Shown one piece after another: positions 37,626 through 50,726 of a DNA stretch of 64,000 nt (position 1 is the first letter of the stretch; each line of letters opens with the position of its first letter). The stretch covers positions 9,610,735 to 9,674,734 of the forward strand of contig NC_057769.1 in NCBI RefSeq assembly GCF_010389155.1, written 5' to 3'. The position numbers were made by a program, and so were the translations under genes. Under the pieces are notes generated by a model. That model was given only the letters and a program-made list of their open reading frames with translations, had not been told where the DNA came from and did not search any database. The stretch comes from Erigeron canadensis (lineage: Eukaryota; Streptophyta; Magnoliopsida; Asterales; Asteraceae).

Positions 37626-37668
37626 ACGATCTGATTGTGATCAGAATATCAGATCACAATCAGATCGT
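37626..37668 (+). other. Perfect 17 bp inverted repeat downstream of the LURP-one-related gene
   Basis: ACGATCTGATTGTGATC, a 9-base spacer, then GATCACAATCAGATCGT. It starts 48 bp after the stop codon, so in the 3' untranslated region it would form a strong hairpin. Function unknown. Confidence 0.85.
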
Positions 37669-39152
37669 CTAACTAACTTTTTCATGCTTCATTCAAATAA
37701 TTATGGTCTCGCGCCTTAATTGTCGTGAATCATACGATAAGTGTTTGAAGCATGTTGTTGTGTAATTAGTTTTATCCACTTCCTCGATTGAGGGCTTGGT
37801 TTTTTCGTTTTATATAAAAGATCAAGCTCGGATGGAAGCATTTGTGCATCTTTTGTATCACAATCTTATGTTTAATGACCTTTTGATACTGAAAATAATA
37901 TGATTCGGTTTTTATTTTGACGGGCGTTGTATCTTTGTTCTACTAAAAAAATTTATATGAAATGGCAATATCAACATGGGATAAATTAAAAGAGGTGATG
38001 GTGAGATAAAATACGAGTAAGTTGAATCAACGATTTCACATGGGAAATGTGCTCTCGGAAAAATTGGTTAGATAAGAAATGTTATTTTTGATATAATTAG
38101 GATCATCTCTTGCTATTTCATTTGATCAAATTAATACATCATAAGTCGTTTGTTCAAAAAAAAAAAACATCATAAGTCATTTAATTAAAATTAAAAATCA
38201 AAATTGAAGGATCAAGTTTAATCGTTTAATTTTTGATATTTTTGTCAAAGACAAATGCAGAAGCTATATCTTGTAACCTATGTGTGAGAATAGTGAGTCA
38301 TCAGACATGAGTTCTATGCGAAATGTGCTTTGGACATCAAAACGATACATGACACTAGAGGATTCTCACCAATTTACCTTTTTTTTTATAACCCTTGATA
38401 GTTCAATGATTAAGGTTGCCGCAATGGTTAAATTAAAACAACTACTTGAGAACATCTTTATCTTTTGGTAGCAATCTAGCAGATGTAGTTAACTTTTTCG
38501 TTTTTTTTTTTCTTGTTGTATAATCTATGTTGGTATTGTACGTCTTTTACCTGGTGTGTACGGATTTGTGATAAGTGAATAATAATAACTTGAAGGTAAT
38601 TAAAGATCCAAGAGGTTTTAGCTAAAAGAGGTCATTTTCACATCAAGTAGATCAAAATATACAAGGCATTACAATATGATTTTGGTATTACCAATAAATT
38701 AATTCACCCCTTTATAGTTAGATCAATGATCCATACATGTGATTAATTTCGTAGACCTAAATATATAGCTGACCTTTTAGACAATATTGAATATATATTT
38801 GCAAATTGAGAACGAACGTTACACGTCTGGCCCCAAATTAAATACAAAATGTGCAAGGCAATATTTAGACAGACTCAACGTCCAGTAGATATCGATGATA
38901 GTATGATACGGAATTACTCCTACCCACTCTAATTGAAGTTTGGCATGAAAGTGACAATTTTTTAAATTGCTTCCCCAAATTGATGTACCTGACGTGAGAG
39001 ACATGCCGACTTGAACAATGTTTTATTACTACTAATCTTACTTAGAAAAGTAATGGATGTGACTAGTTGCGTTTTATATAGTTTCTAATATCTTGACTTT
39101 CCTGAGATATTTTCCTTTTATACCATATCATTATCATCATTGCATAACAAAT
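37669..39152. other. 3' flank and intergenic region
   Basis: It includes the probable 3' end of the LURP-one-related transcript. No other gene is supported; small open frames at 38280-38471 and 38819-39004 lack coding character. Confidence 0.35.
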
Positions 39153-39300
39153 CACGCTAGTTGTCATTGGAGTGTTAGCTCAGTGATCACATGGTTTACT
39201 TTTCCACAATGTGCATTTCTTCTAAGGGGTATCATGCAGGTGCATCCACGTGGGGGTGTTAGTCATTTATTCATTGCTGCCTATAAAAAAAACACGCTAG
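39153..39300 (+). mobile_element. Short SINE-like insertion with 8 bp duplication
   Basis: CACGCTAG at 39153-39160 and 39293-39300 bounds about 132 bp that begins near TGTTAGCTCAGTGATCACAT (box A-like) and ends in an A run. The box B match is weak, so a different element with an 8 bp duplication is possible. Confidence 0.5.
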
Positions 39301-39394
39301 ATTAATTACAATCACCTGTGAGCTGTTTTTTATTATTATTAAATGGTGAATTTCACTTGAAACTTCGTAGCGATTCGACAGCGAGAAGTCTATT

Positions 39395-39830
39395 ATACGT
39401 TGTCTTAACTGGGTCCGCACTAGATAGCTCTCTTGAAGTAGAAATGTTATTTCAAATATTCAATGTGGGAAAACTCCCTACTAATCCGCCCTAAAGCATG
39501 ACGATTAGTAGAAGTAAATTCTGCCCTCTCATACTCGAGCATGGGTTTACCCAAGCTAAACCTTTATAGAAAAACTACCGGCCAGTTGGTTAAATTAATA
39601 AATTATTGATTTTCTAAAATTTGATAAATTAGAAAGAAAAAGAAAAAGGATGTTTAATTATTACCTTTTTTTGAAAGATGTGGATCATTTGCTCGTAACA
39701 TGGAATTTAGCATATGTTGTCTTAACTGGGCCCGCGTTAGAGAGCCCCATTACCCTTAATACCTAGTAAGAGAAGAAACTCCCAATTAAATCGCCTAAAG
39801 ACACGACATTTAATTTGTTTGAGATATATA
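39395..39830. repeat. Two degraded copies of a dispersed SINE-like repeat
   Basis: GTTGTCTTAACTGGGYCCGC begins copies at about 39399 and 39716. Both continue through CTCCCWAYTAAWYCGCCYAAAG-like sequence (AGACACGACATTTAATTTG in copy 2). The same body occurs in 19625-19830. Boundaries uncertain. Confidence 0.5.
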
Positions 39831-41079
39831 ACGTTTTAAATTTAGTTCAAGCTCAATTAATTTTCCTGAAGTTGTACATTCGCATCTAAAAAATTTCAAC
39901 ATATATTATTTAAAATTTAATGTAAGCTAAAATTGAAATGAAGACCTCGCTACAATTTATAAACTTATTTTTTTTTAAAAAGAAATTAAGCTAAATTTGA
40001 ATGTAGCATGAATATACACAAATTTTTTTATTTAAGTCTAGGAATATCGTAGGCTGGTTAGAAATGAAGAGTTTTAAAAATAATGAATGTATCTATAAAT
40101 GTGTAATAAACAGTAGTTTTAACTATTAACGTCATCATTTTTTCCAATCGTATATGTAGCAAGTTCAATATACGATCATATCATCGTTTCGTTATTCTAA
40201 ACCAATGACAGCTCTCACTAACAAAAAAACGAAATATCCAATTTAAGAAACAAATTACGAGTAATATATATATATATATATAACAATTTACTTGGCGCGA
40301 AGCTACAGTAACGGCGCATAGCTACAACAATTTGTTAACGTTGGCTATTTTGTCTTTTTTTAATTTTTTTTATTTTAAAAGCTTTTTATTTTTACAAACT
40401 TAACTTACAAACTTCTTAATTTTACCAAGTGACTTTTGGTGTAATTGACTCAGTACTGTAGCAACTCGAGACTGTAAGTTTTTTTTTTTTTAAAAGTTTC
40501 TTATTTTTATCACTTAACTTTTAATTTTTTTAACTTTAGTCTAACATTTTTATACAAACTTAACTAACAAATTTTTTTATTTTTACCAAGTGACTTTTGG
40601 GTTTTAACTTTAATAATCAAATCTTTATTTTTTACTTTTGATTTCTTATTATAAGGTGTGTTCAAACTTTTGGGTAATGCTAGATGTATGTTTGCATGAT
40701 GTGGCGACGATATGTCTCCCGTGGCAACGCCCAGATTAAAATTCTTGTTGCAAGATATTTCTAGTAGATGATTTGTATGCGGTTTCCATAAAAGAAAATG
40801 GTTTAAGATTTAATTAATACTGGGTGACCTAATAAGCGGTTTAAAACTTAAAACTGTTCATTTTGTCAAAGCACGTGGTCAGCAAAGAAACTAATTACAG
40901 TACATTGTAGAAATCTTGTTTCTCGAGGCATTTGATTTGCTTCACATAGATTTTGTTTCACATCTTTTGACATTCACAGCAATTTAATTTGTTGTACGTG
41001 CTTAGAAATGGATAGATAATTGGGTTTTTTTTGGGATTTTAAGGCTCTAGAAGTTCTGTACAGTCGAATGATTAGCTAA
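39831..41079. other. Intergenic AT-rich region
   Basis: A TA microsatellite lies near 40266-40282. An imperfect duplication of a segment containing TTACCAAGTGACTTTTGG lies at about 40424 and 40585. No gene. Confidence 0.4.
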
Positions 41080-41405
41080 GGGTGTTGACGTCACCCAGAT
41101 TAAAGGCGAGTGGTTCTTCCGACCACTAGTGGAACACCGCCGCCAATGGTGAACCACTCACGGGTGGTGAAAATCGGGTGGAACTTCCACTCCCTACAAC
41201 CACTCGTTATCTTCTTTTTTCTTTATTTTGTCCTTTTCTTTCTTTTTTTGTCTTTTTCTTTTTGCCTTTTCTTGTAAGGAATTGTGTGGTGTGAGACTGT
41301 GAGTGAGTGGTGGCAATGCCAACAAATTTGGATGAATGGTGGATTTGAGATGGCGTAATGTGATTGGTTGGAAGTGAGTGGTACGTGGTAGTGATGCTAT
41401 CACCC
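41080..41405. mobile_element. PIF/Harbinger-like MITE
   Basis: Left end GGGTGTTGACGTCACCC and right end ATGCTATCACCC are imperfect inverted repeats. TAA flanks both sides (41077-41079, 41406-41408), the target duplication typical of PIF/Harbinger. At 326 bp it is non-autonomous. A 77-residue antisense frame inside is spurious. Confidence 0.72.
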
Positions 41406-42049
41406 TAAGTGATAATTTTTTTGCCAATGAGTCACTCTGTATAAAACATTTGGACGATTTACTTAATTATTAGCCATTAAAAGAAATTAAAGAAAATAAT
41501 GAACTAATGAGATATGTTAACTATATCCATCATATATAGTTTATTACAAATTATATATCTTTTATATTGTAGATTATATTTCCTTTGATCAATGACAAAT
41601 TGAAGTGACATTTTATTTCCATCAAGTGTTTTTGAGAGATATTTTTTTTATTTGATTATTGTGTTTTTTAAAATTATGATATTTTAATCGCATGATAACT
41701 TGGAATTAAGACAAAAGTTACAAAACTGTTAGAACTTTTTTCTTATATTATCAATTCTTTTATATTATGCTATATTTTTTATTATACTAAAGTATAGTTG
41801 CTCTAATAACTTATCGACCAATCATAGCTCTCGATTTCTTAATATTGACTTTTGTTTTCAATTTTGACTTTAATTTACACTTTTTTGTTTTTCATCACAA
41901 ATTTACACTTTTTACCTAATAATTTTGATATAATAAATAAATAATAATATCTAATATATATCCGATAGAATAATATCTAATATTATCTAATAAAATAATA
42001 ACTAATATATATCCAATAATATGTTCTATTATATATATATATATCAAGA
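41406..42049. repeat. AT-rich region with a Helitron family B-like fragment
   Basis: From about 41770, CTAATAACTTATCGACCAAT and AATTTACACTTTTTACC resemble the 5' half of family B, but no 3' end follows. The second copy (42050-42612) begins directly after, so one may have inserted into or beside the other. Confidence 0.45.
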
Positions 42050-42612
42050 TCTTAATAGTAATTGACTAATTGTAATATTTTAATATTAATAGAGACAATT
42101 GAACTTATGACTTATTAGCCGATTATATCGCTCGATTTCATCAAAATGACTCTCGATAATGTCACCATTTAGTTTTTTACATAATGTTATTTAATTAATA
42201 AAAAACAAATAACTAAAATAATTATTTTACAAGTTATTAAAATTGGTTTCTATCTACAAAGTCCAGCTTTCACACAAGAATAATTGTACATCGCAGTATC
42301 TCGAGTTAAGTCGAGAAGGGGCTCTAAGGTGTTAATATGTGACAAAGATGAGAAGAGAAAAGACATTACAATAAATTTCGTCTATAAAAAAGTTTTTCAA
42401 CTGCCGAATGAAGGTATATGCTTCCAATATTATTTTTTACATTAGTTTTCTTTCTATTAGCTTAACATTCTTGACATTTGAATTAAACACATAAAATCTA
42501 CATATATCTTCAACTTTGAACTTATAAGCTTTTATGAGTTACATGTATTAATATCTATTTTAATAATGTCGTAAGTCTCGTGTCCACTGTTGGACACGGG
42601 TCTAAAATCTAG
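42050..42612 (+). mobile_element. Non-autonomous Helitron, family B copy 2
   Basis: It starts TCTTAATAGT after an A and shares ACAATTGAACTTATGACTTA with the other copies. It ends GTGTCCACTGTTGGACACGG, GTCTAAAATCTAG, then T. The hairpin and CTAG terminus are canonical. The 5' end is more diverged than in copies 1 and 3. Confidence 0.75.
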
Positions 42613-43168
42613 TATTTATTTATTTATATAAAGGCGCTATATATTTATAGTTCATTTTCCATTTGTTGTGTTCGTATCTTTTAGCATTTCTTTTTAACTT
42701 TATGTGTTCTAAATGTAAAAAACTTGGTTTATGCTAATCATTTTAAAGCGATACTTATTTACATGGCTACGTTTATTGGTATTCTATTATAACTTAGGTT
42801 ACACTTTTACCCAAAAAAAATTCACACCTTTATTATTTTTTTGTTTTTTAACAACAGTTTCACCTCATTATATCACAAATCACATATATAATTTTATCTG
42901 ATATGATATGAGGATGTTAAAATATACTTTGAAGAATCTCTATATTCTCTTTGGTTCAATTAATCGAAAGTCAATAAGCCTGAAGAAAACCATAGATATA
43001 GCAGTGTGGCCCAAGTAACTAGGTGTCTAGGCTTAAAAACACCATTTAAAAAGCAAGGCCAACACTTGAGAATTGGATCAAAAAAGCTCAGCCCATGTAC
43101 CTCATGTCAAGATGTCCAGTCCAGCCCTCCAGCTAATCAGAGATGTTCCTCCAAATACAAAACTATAA
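42613..43168. other. Intergenic region without recognised feature
   Basis: AT-rich, no supported gene. A 104-residue open frame starting at 43006 crosses the next MITE boundary and is not coding. Confidence 0.35.
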
Positions 43169-43744
43169 AGCCTCTCGGAACCCACTTCTTCCACTATTCA
43201 TCAACTTTTCTCTCTCCTAGACACTCCAAGAACACCACCCTTCTTATAACCCCCACTTCTTCCAATATTTTCTTATTTTACTTATTTTTTACAAAAAATT
43301 TAATAAAATACTTTTATTAATATAACATTACATTCATTATAAATAAAACATTAAAATAAAAACTAAAATATTATAGGGGTTAAATTGAAACATTTTAAAA
43401 CTTGTAAAATGATTTTATAAATATGTTAATACTTGAGGGGCTAAACTGTAAATAAATTATTTATATATTATAGTTTTTTGGGCCCCACTTTGTCTTCTTC
43501 AAAGTTCTTCCCCTGTAAATATATATACATACAGATATAACGTGTGTATATATATATGATAAACTCTTTTTTGTTTTAATTTTGCAATGATCTCAAAACG
43601 ATTTGGGACCCACAAAAACCATCCGCCGCTCGTCTAAGTTTGGAACAAACCCCTCGGACGTGGGCCTTGGACGCAGCAGTGCTACTAGCTTCTTTTTTTG
43701 ATGGGGGCGTCAGACGCAGGAGGACGCTCCTATAAGGAGAGGCC
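43169..43744. mobile_element. PIF/Harbinger-like MITE
   Basis: The ends AGCCTCTCGG and GGAGAGGCC are short inverted repeats flanked by TAA at 43166-43168 and 43745-43747. The right subterminal region is GC-rich (GGACGCTCCTATAAGG) and the centre AT-rich. Confidence 0.55.
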
Positions 43745-45230
43745 TAAATAACTCAATAAGTGCATGGATTACTTGGTTTCTTTTCTTATAACGGTAATAG
43801 AGAATAACAAAGTTTTAATATGTTAAGATTAAAGTTAATAGTGATACTCATTAGCGAATCAGTAAGCTCCAATATAATTTTGAATGCCATATGATTAATT
43901 TAAATATCATTTTGAGTTAATATTAGAGCAAAAAAGTTTGAAAATAAAAGTTACTGTATTTTTTATTCCACACGTTATCAGGATATATTATAATCCAATA
44001 TGTCAAATAATAAAATCCATACAGAAGAAAGTGATTTAATATGGCTATTAAACTACACATTTTAATTACTTGAGTTGATGAACTACAACCCGTCAAGATC
44101 GACCCGTTTTAAATGAAAGTTTTGAAACTACTATTGCGCATTTGTGAATTGTGACGCGGCAACCCCCACCCCAAACAAGTAAAACAAGCTGCTTGATTCA
44201 TGGGTCCCATTGTTAGGTCGAGCTTAACTTCATCGAACACTATTATTTCTCGTCTTCAACACAAATATAGCTTATACGAACATATATATTGTTCTGTTCT
44301 TCTTAACATTTATTAAATTTAACCTAAAGTCCTTTGATAAAAAAGTTTATGAAAGAACAAAATCTTGCAAGGAAATTAAAAGAATAATTAGAGAAATATA
44401 CTTTTATTTTTTTTAGATTTAATTTTAATTCAAAGTTAATACGGAGTACTAATATTACCATGATAGCCGAATTACAATTACCTTATAAGCAATGAATGAA
44501 TTGATATGATCATTTAATCTTATTATAACGATCGATTCATTTTTTTTTTCCTTTCTAAAAGACAATGTCAATAAAAGTTACAAAGATTTTACAAGATTTT
44601 ATACTATTTTATGACTAAAATATCGGCTATATATTCTTGACCATTTATTAATAACTATTATTTACTAGCATTCACCCCTGATGCGGAGTTCAAATTTTTC
44701 GCATGCACCGGCCAATATGTCGTGAATACAATCGTTATTGCTTCTGTTGTTGGGCATGCGTTTAACAGGTTATTACATTTATAAATGATTTGTACATTAA
44801 ACAACTTTTGATGCATGTAATAACTTATTATACATAGCCCCGGGGCTATGTTTATCATTTCCCTAAATGTAATTATATTTTGTGGAAGAATCTGTTGTTT
44901 ATCCGAATGCTAAAATGTATAATAATATGTCGTGTAATACATATTTGTGATTTCATAATTAATTAAAATTAATAATAGATAAATTAAAATATAAAATTTA
45001 GTAAATTGTAAAAAAAAAGGAAGGTTTGACTAAATATATAATTAAAGTAAATATTGATAATAATTTAAGATAGAATTGTCATTGAGCATATCCAAATTGT
45101 GTAATTTTCAACATAGAGTAAATAATAACCAAAGAATTGTTAACTAAGTATAAAATGCTTCTTTTACTCTTGTTTCACCACCAACCACAAAGAAAAAAGG
45201 AAAAGAAAAAATGTACATAAAACTCAATAT

Positions 45231-45262
<32 letters not shown>
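43745..45262. other. Intergenic region with a possible Helitron end
   Basis: Near 44665, on the minus strand, CCGCATCAGGGGTGAATGCT ends in CTAG followed by T, as a Helitron 3' end would. The stem is weak and no 5' end was found. Otherwise AT-rich without genes. Confidence 0.35.
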
Positions 45263-45457
45263 GGGAAATGTTAGGTAAAGCATGCAGTACCTATCTTAAG
45301 TAAAGCAGGGGGTGATTATGTAAAATTCAGAGGGAGTTTATGTAAAATTCAGGGGGGGTTATGTATGTTTATTAAATTCAAAGGTTTAATATGTAACTTT
45401 TTTTTAATGTGGCAGTACCTAAGCTTATGTAAAGTCTGCAGTACGGATCATTTTCCC
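45263..45457. mobile_element. Small MITE inside a TA tract
   Basis: Left end GGGAAATGTTAGGTAAAGCA and right end ATCATTTTCCC are partly inverted. GCAGTACCT and its relatives pair further in. The insertion lies in a (TA)n run, so target duplication cannot be judged. A tandem TTATGTAAAATTCAGGGGG motif lies within. Confidence 0.5.
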
Positions 45458-45536
45458 ATATATATATATATATATATATATATGATTTTAAGGTGTTCTC
45501 ACCGTTCTTATTTTAAATTTGTTCTTATTTGATTGT

Positions 45537-45571
<35 letters not shown>

Positions 45572-46907
45572 GGTTATGTAATTAAACGTGAAGTTGTCCA
45601 AATTCATGTTTTAAGCTATGTTGTTTATGAGTTCACCACCACTCCTACTACTTCTCTTAGTGTTTGATGATGAACCTATTCCTTCTATGTTGATTTTGAA
45701 GATGAGATTTTATTGCTTTTAGAGACAAAATATAGATATAGAGGTGGTCGAATCTTGTGGTGGCTTTTGGTGGTGACATTTACACTAGAACTTTATAAGA
45801 ATTAAAACATCACAATATAAACTTAATCAAACAAAACTCCATCCACTCAGGTAATCTAACACTAAATTATGATAATTTATTTAGTTATAGTACAAGAAAA
45901 TAAAGAGAAAATTATTTCTTGCATTAATAATCAATTGTGAAGGGAATGGACTATAGAGTGGTGTCAAAACTCCCACCCCTTAATGTCAATGTTACAAGGA
46001 TGATAACAAGTGCAAGTCCAAAACCCCGTGCACTTGCCCTCTGAACCAGGTCCAAACTTTTCTATACACGTTATTTTACAATCATCTTTAATACATCCGA
46101 GAGGATAAGTAAATTTTTTCTTTCAAGTGTTTCCAAGCACCATCTCAATACCTATAAATGTATCAAAGAATGTATGTTTCGTTAAAACATATACTCGTAT
46201 TAGTATATATATTATTATATTTCACATTTATGTTTATGCTTTCAAAAGAAGAGATAGACTCATAAAATTACCTATGATCATGAGAAAGAAAAGAAAAGAT
46301 ATTGAAACCAAGGACTTTTCATATTGTTTCTCTAGTTGATAAATTATGTGGTACATGTCTACATTATGTATATATACACATATATATAATTAATACAACC
46401 AATTTTAAGATAGGAGTATAGTGAGAATATTTAAAAATTTCATTTTAATGCATTAAAAGTTCATAAAATGACGTGTGTGTTTTGTATATTATTGTTATCT
46501 AAGTGTTTAACAACATTGATCCGTTAAAACCGAGAAAATCACGTTTTATGTTTCATGCATCCATTTTGGATGTGCATCAAAGTTAAACAATAATTTATAT
46601 TTAAATGTTTATTTTATGAAAATCTGCATCGACGCATCTATGTATTAGTGTTTTTTTTTTAGATTTAAATGCATCACTTTGATGAATTTGAGGTGCAATA
46701 GCATTAATTTTAAAGTGTTCTCATTAATTTTAAAGTCACTAAATATATTATTTTTAAGGAATTAAGAAAACTATCAGGCTAAAATTTAAGATAATACATC
46801 ACTTTTCTAACATAAAGTACAAGGTTAAGGTATTACGAAAACCCAAATTTTATTAAGAATTTTGAAAAACGATGGATGGTATTGATGAATGACCGTAAAC
46901 AATTTTA
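45458..46907. other. Intergenic region with TA microsatellites
   Basis: (TA)n runs at 45462-45482 and 45539-45568. No gene supported; an open frame at 46127-46339 has no coding features. Confidence 0.4.
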
Positions 46908-47219
46908 TCTAATATATACTAAACTATTCTATAAAGCAAACTATTTCATTTTTTTAAGTAATTATTATAAGATTTTAAAATGACCATATTATCTCTCTTC
47001 TTTATTCATTAATTTAAACATTTTCACCTATTTACCTATAATACTCTTAATAAAATAAATTACATCATAGATCCTCCAACCCTAAAGAACCATATTAACA
47101 TCTCTTACATCAATTAGTTTACATTTACCACCATGCCACCACCACGTCACCGTCGCACATCACCGCCACACCGTCGTCGCTACCACTATCACTGCCGTAT
47201 CGCACTGACATCCGTCTAG
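46908..47219 (+). mobile_element. Short non-autonomous Helitron
   Basis: It begins TCTAATATATACTAAACTAT, with TCTATAAAGC, after an A. It ends in a CACCGTCGCACATCACCGCC-rich 3' part with CCGTATCGCACTGACATCC and GTCTAG. The final CTAG is followed by C instead of T, so the 3' boundary may have shifted. Confidence 0.55.
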
Positions 47220-47797
47220 CTTTTGTACATATATAAATTGTTTAATAAATGAATTAGTAATTAAAGAGGGGTAAATAGAAAATAAATTAGGAGAAAGACA
47301 GACATTTATTAAGAAAACTAGTAAACCTTTGACTTTTATGTATTCATTAAAATTACTAGAAGATATCCCCACAATATGGTGAAGGCGACGGTATCATGGT
47401 GGTACTGGTGACTAGTCAACAAATAATATATGTAATTAAATATAAAAAAGTAATTTATGTTAAAAAAATAGTGTAAGTGAAATTATTTTAAAAAGTATTA
47501 AATAAGAATGTTACTTCTTTTAATACTCTCAAGATTAAAAAGTTATGAAATCTTTACAAGAAGATGTTTGATTATTATTAATAAATACAATCTCCCATAA
47601 CTATAAAACAACTCTTTAAATTCATTTCTAAAAAAGCTATAACCCTTGAATGAAAATTAAAATTAAATTTTAACCCTTAAATTATTTGCTTACATCACTT
47701 ACCTTTTTTAAATTTGTTCCTTAAATTTACTAAGTAAATACTAGATTACATACCTTATAAATTATTTAACATTGAGTTGATATGAAATTATTTCTTA
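47220..47797. other. Intergenic region without recognised feature
   Basis: AT-rich. A GGTGAAGGCGACGGTATCATG segment near 47380 may be another Helitron remnant. No gene. Confidence 0.3.
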
Positions 47798-48266
47798 CGA
47801 GAGCAAATACTCGCGCGTTATGGCGGTAAGATGGTGAGGTGATACCTAGGTCATAGAGTATGATAGGTTATAGGAGTTGATATGTCATAGAGTATGATAG
47901 TCAAATGTCTTAGCCGTACGGGCTCCGCCCTCAGATTTAAAAATTTGTCGAAAGTATATCGAATGACATCTCTAATGAAAGAGACATGAAATTTTAAGAA
48001 CACCCATACAGTTTTTATAATTTATCGATGTACGGTTTTTGAGATAAAAGATTTTGAATGAATTGGAGGAATAAATGATTTATGAATGGGAGAGAAAAAA
48101 GATGATTGGTTGAGATTTGAGTAAAGAGAAATGGTATTATAGTTATTTTAGATAAATATAGAATATATAGGAGGGGCATTTTGGGGAAGTACTTAAAATC
48201 AATATTAAAAATTTCAAGTTCAATGTTGAAAATCTAGAAAAAATCTGCTTTATAATATAGTATAGA
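47798..48266 (-). mobile_element. Non-autonomous Helitron, family A copy 3
   Basis: On the minus strand it starts TCTATACTATATTATAAAGC after an A and ends CCGCCATAACGCGCGAGTAT then TTGCTCTCG before T. The body matches copies at 2653 and 29636, including GAGGGCGGAGCCCGTACGG. Confidence 0.83.
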
Positions 48267-50328
48267 TATATGAATGTGGTATATTATCTATAGATTAATA
48301 GATTAGTTAGATAATAACTAAAGAAAACTTCAGTATTTATCTATTTTATTTTTATGCATGCTTAAAGATGATTATTCTTATTGATATATATATTAAGAAA
48401 ATAAATATATATTTTATATAGATAATGATGCATAATATTTATGTTCATGATATATCAAATATATTACCTAAACTTATTTTATCTTTATGAAACAGTACCA
48501 TTTCGTTGATACCAAAAGTTTGGGTATGTTTTGGAAATTTTTTAAAAATCAAATTAAATATCTTTATTTATTTATTTTTAAATAGTTAGTTTATAACTTT
48601 TTATTTATTTGTCTCATATTAGATTTTGACATACATATGAACTAAATTATATCTCACGTAATACGTGGATATATAATTAATAAAATATTAATGTTTCATG
48701 ATATTGTATATTGACAAATTGTAAATAAAATGCATAGAAAAACAATAATGTTATATTTGCTTACATATATTTAAATGAGTTTAAATATATATATATATAT
48801 ATATATATAAAAGAATTGGCACGGTGTAGATTAAAAAAAAGATATTTAAGCGATCAATTATTCTAATCTTCATACGTAACAAACATAGGGGCTTCAAATT
48901 TGTAATTATATTACTCATCTATTAACAACTTTATTTGCATATTAGAATTTTCATGAAACAAAAAAAAAATACAAAAAACTATTAATATATTTAATTTCAT
49001 ATACGGAATCTAAGTATTAGGGGTGTGAAAAAAACAAACCAAAAACCAAAAAAACCATGAAAACCAAATAATTCAAATTTCAAATAGAAAAAACCAAACA
49101 ATAAAAAAATCAATGGTTTTTTTTATTTTCTGAAAACCGAAAATTATAACTTTGTATTCATATGAAAAACATAACCAACCAAACCAAACCGAAACAAAGA
49201 TATATATTGTTTATATTATTTTATATTTGTACTATTTTACTATTTTAACAAACATAAATAAAAGATATAAAAGATGTTAAAAAATGGTGATGCTGTTATT
49301 TTTATAAATTTTATCTTTTGATTATTTGAAATATCTTTTATTACGTTATATAATAAAAATATATATGAAGTCATAATTTAATATATATAAAGTCATAATT
49401 TAAAATAACAATAATAAAAAAATTTTAAAAACTTATTTTAAAAAAGACAATATAAATTAGTAATTATTTTTAATTAAAATATCATTAAATAAATTAGTTT
49501 TTATAACTATAAAATGTAGACAAATACTTTCCATAATTAATGACAATATTTGAATTTATTAAATTAGAACTAAAATTTCAAAACGTTATAAAAGGTACAT
49601 AACATCAGCAGTTTGATTTAATGGCTCTAATTAAACGTTGAACTTTATCCAAGGGATCAAACTTCTCCATTTTAAAATTGAGGCTTCTCTTTTATATATA
49701 TTTAGAGATTTAGAGATGAACATAACATACTATTATCATACAAGTAAATGTCAAAATTTTGATGTGTTCATATGTTATGATTTAATTGGATCACTATGTT
49801 TATTTTAGTTATTGTTTACATTTTAGTCTTTTAAAGCGACTAGGAGTATGCCCATGCAATACACGAGAACCAAACGTGTTCCAAATTCTAACAATTAAGG
49901 ACACGTGACTAAAATGTTGGAGTGATAATGACCAACATCTATAATGATTGTGTTAGAGAGGAAGTTATAATTATATTATGCTCTAAAGTTGGTTTTTCAT
50001 CTAAATTAGTTTTACATCTGTTGTGATGTTGTGTATTTAATTTGAAATATTATAATAAATTTTGGTTTAAATTAATTTTAATTTGTTTTGACTAATTGAT
50101 TTTGCACTAAATGCTATTAAAATAGTAAGCACATGTATTTATAAATTAAAATTTTAAATAATTTTTTAAGACATAAATAATGTTAGATTTGGGTTAAGTA
50201 GGTTTTTTGCAGGTTACTTTTATGTATAATTTTAAATTATATATTTTTCTTTTAACATGCCAGATTAATTATTTCATATTTCATGGTTTAATGTATATAT
50301 ATTATTATTGTGCTTATTGATTCATAAT
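48267..50328. other. AT-rich intergenic region
   Basis: It includes a (TA)n run at 48787-48808 and an AACCAAA-rich stretch at 49030-49190. At about 49834, on the minus strand, GTATTGCATGGGCATACTC ends in CTAG followed by T, a possible Helitron 3' end. No gene. Confidence 0.35.
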
Positions 50329-50606
50329 GAGTTAATTTCAAAAATCGTCCTTCTAGTTTTATCAAAAAATCACGTTTCATTCTTTATACTTCAAAATGAC
50401 GCTGGTAGTTTTTTATACGCGGATAATGGTCACATTTCGTCCTTTAGTCGACCGTATAAAGGACGAAACGTGACCATCATCCGCTAGATTAAAGGACGAA
50501 ACGTGACCATTATCTGCGTATAAAGGACTACCAATGTCATTTTGAAGTTTAAAGGATGAAACGTGATTTTTTGGTAAAACCACAAGGACGATTTGTGAAA
50601 TTAACT
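50329..50606. mobile_element. Palindromic MITE
   Basis: GAGTTAATTTCAAAAATCGT on the left mirrors the right end. AAAAAATCACGTTTCAT pairs further in, and GGACGAAACGTGACCAT is repeated twice on the right half. Total 278 bp. Its ends resemble the 17831 foldback (GAGTTAAT). No clean target duplication. Confidence 0.65.
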
Positions 50607-50689
50607 CTAGATAATTATATAAATATTGAATATGTTTTATCAATAGTTATGTGTAGTATTATTAAACATTAAAATGTCATTAGTTAGAT

Positions 50690-50726
50690 ATGTTCATCCC
50701 GCGTATTACGCGAGATAATAATCTAG
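50690..50726 (+). mobile_element. Helitron 3' terminus
   Basis: CCCGCGTATTACGCGAG forms a stem, followed by ATAATAATCTAG and T. This is a canonical 3' end; the 5' end was not identified. Confidence 0.6.

Noticed and set aside
41194..41427. 77-residue antisense frame with a lysine-rich end
   Set aside because: Crosses the boundary of a Harbinger-like MITE and derives from a TTTTC-rich tract.
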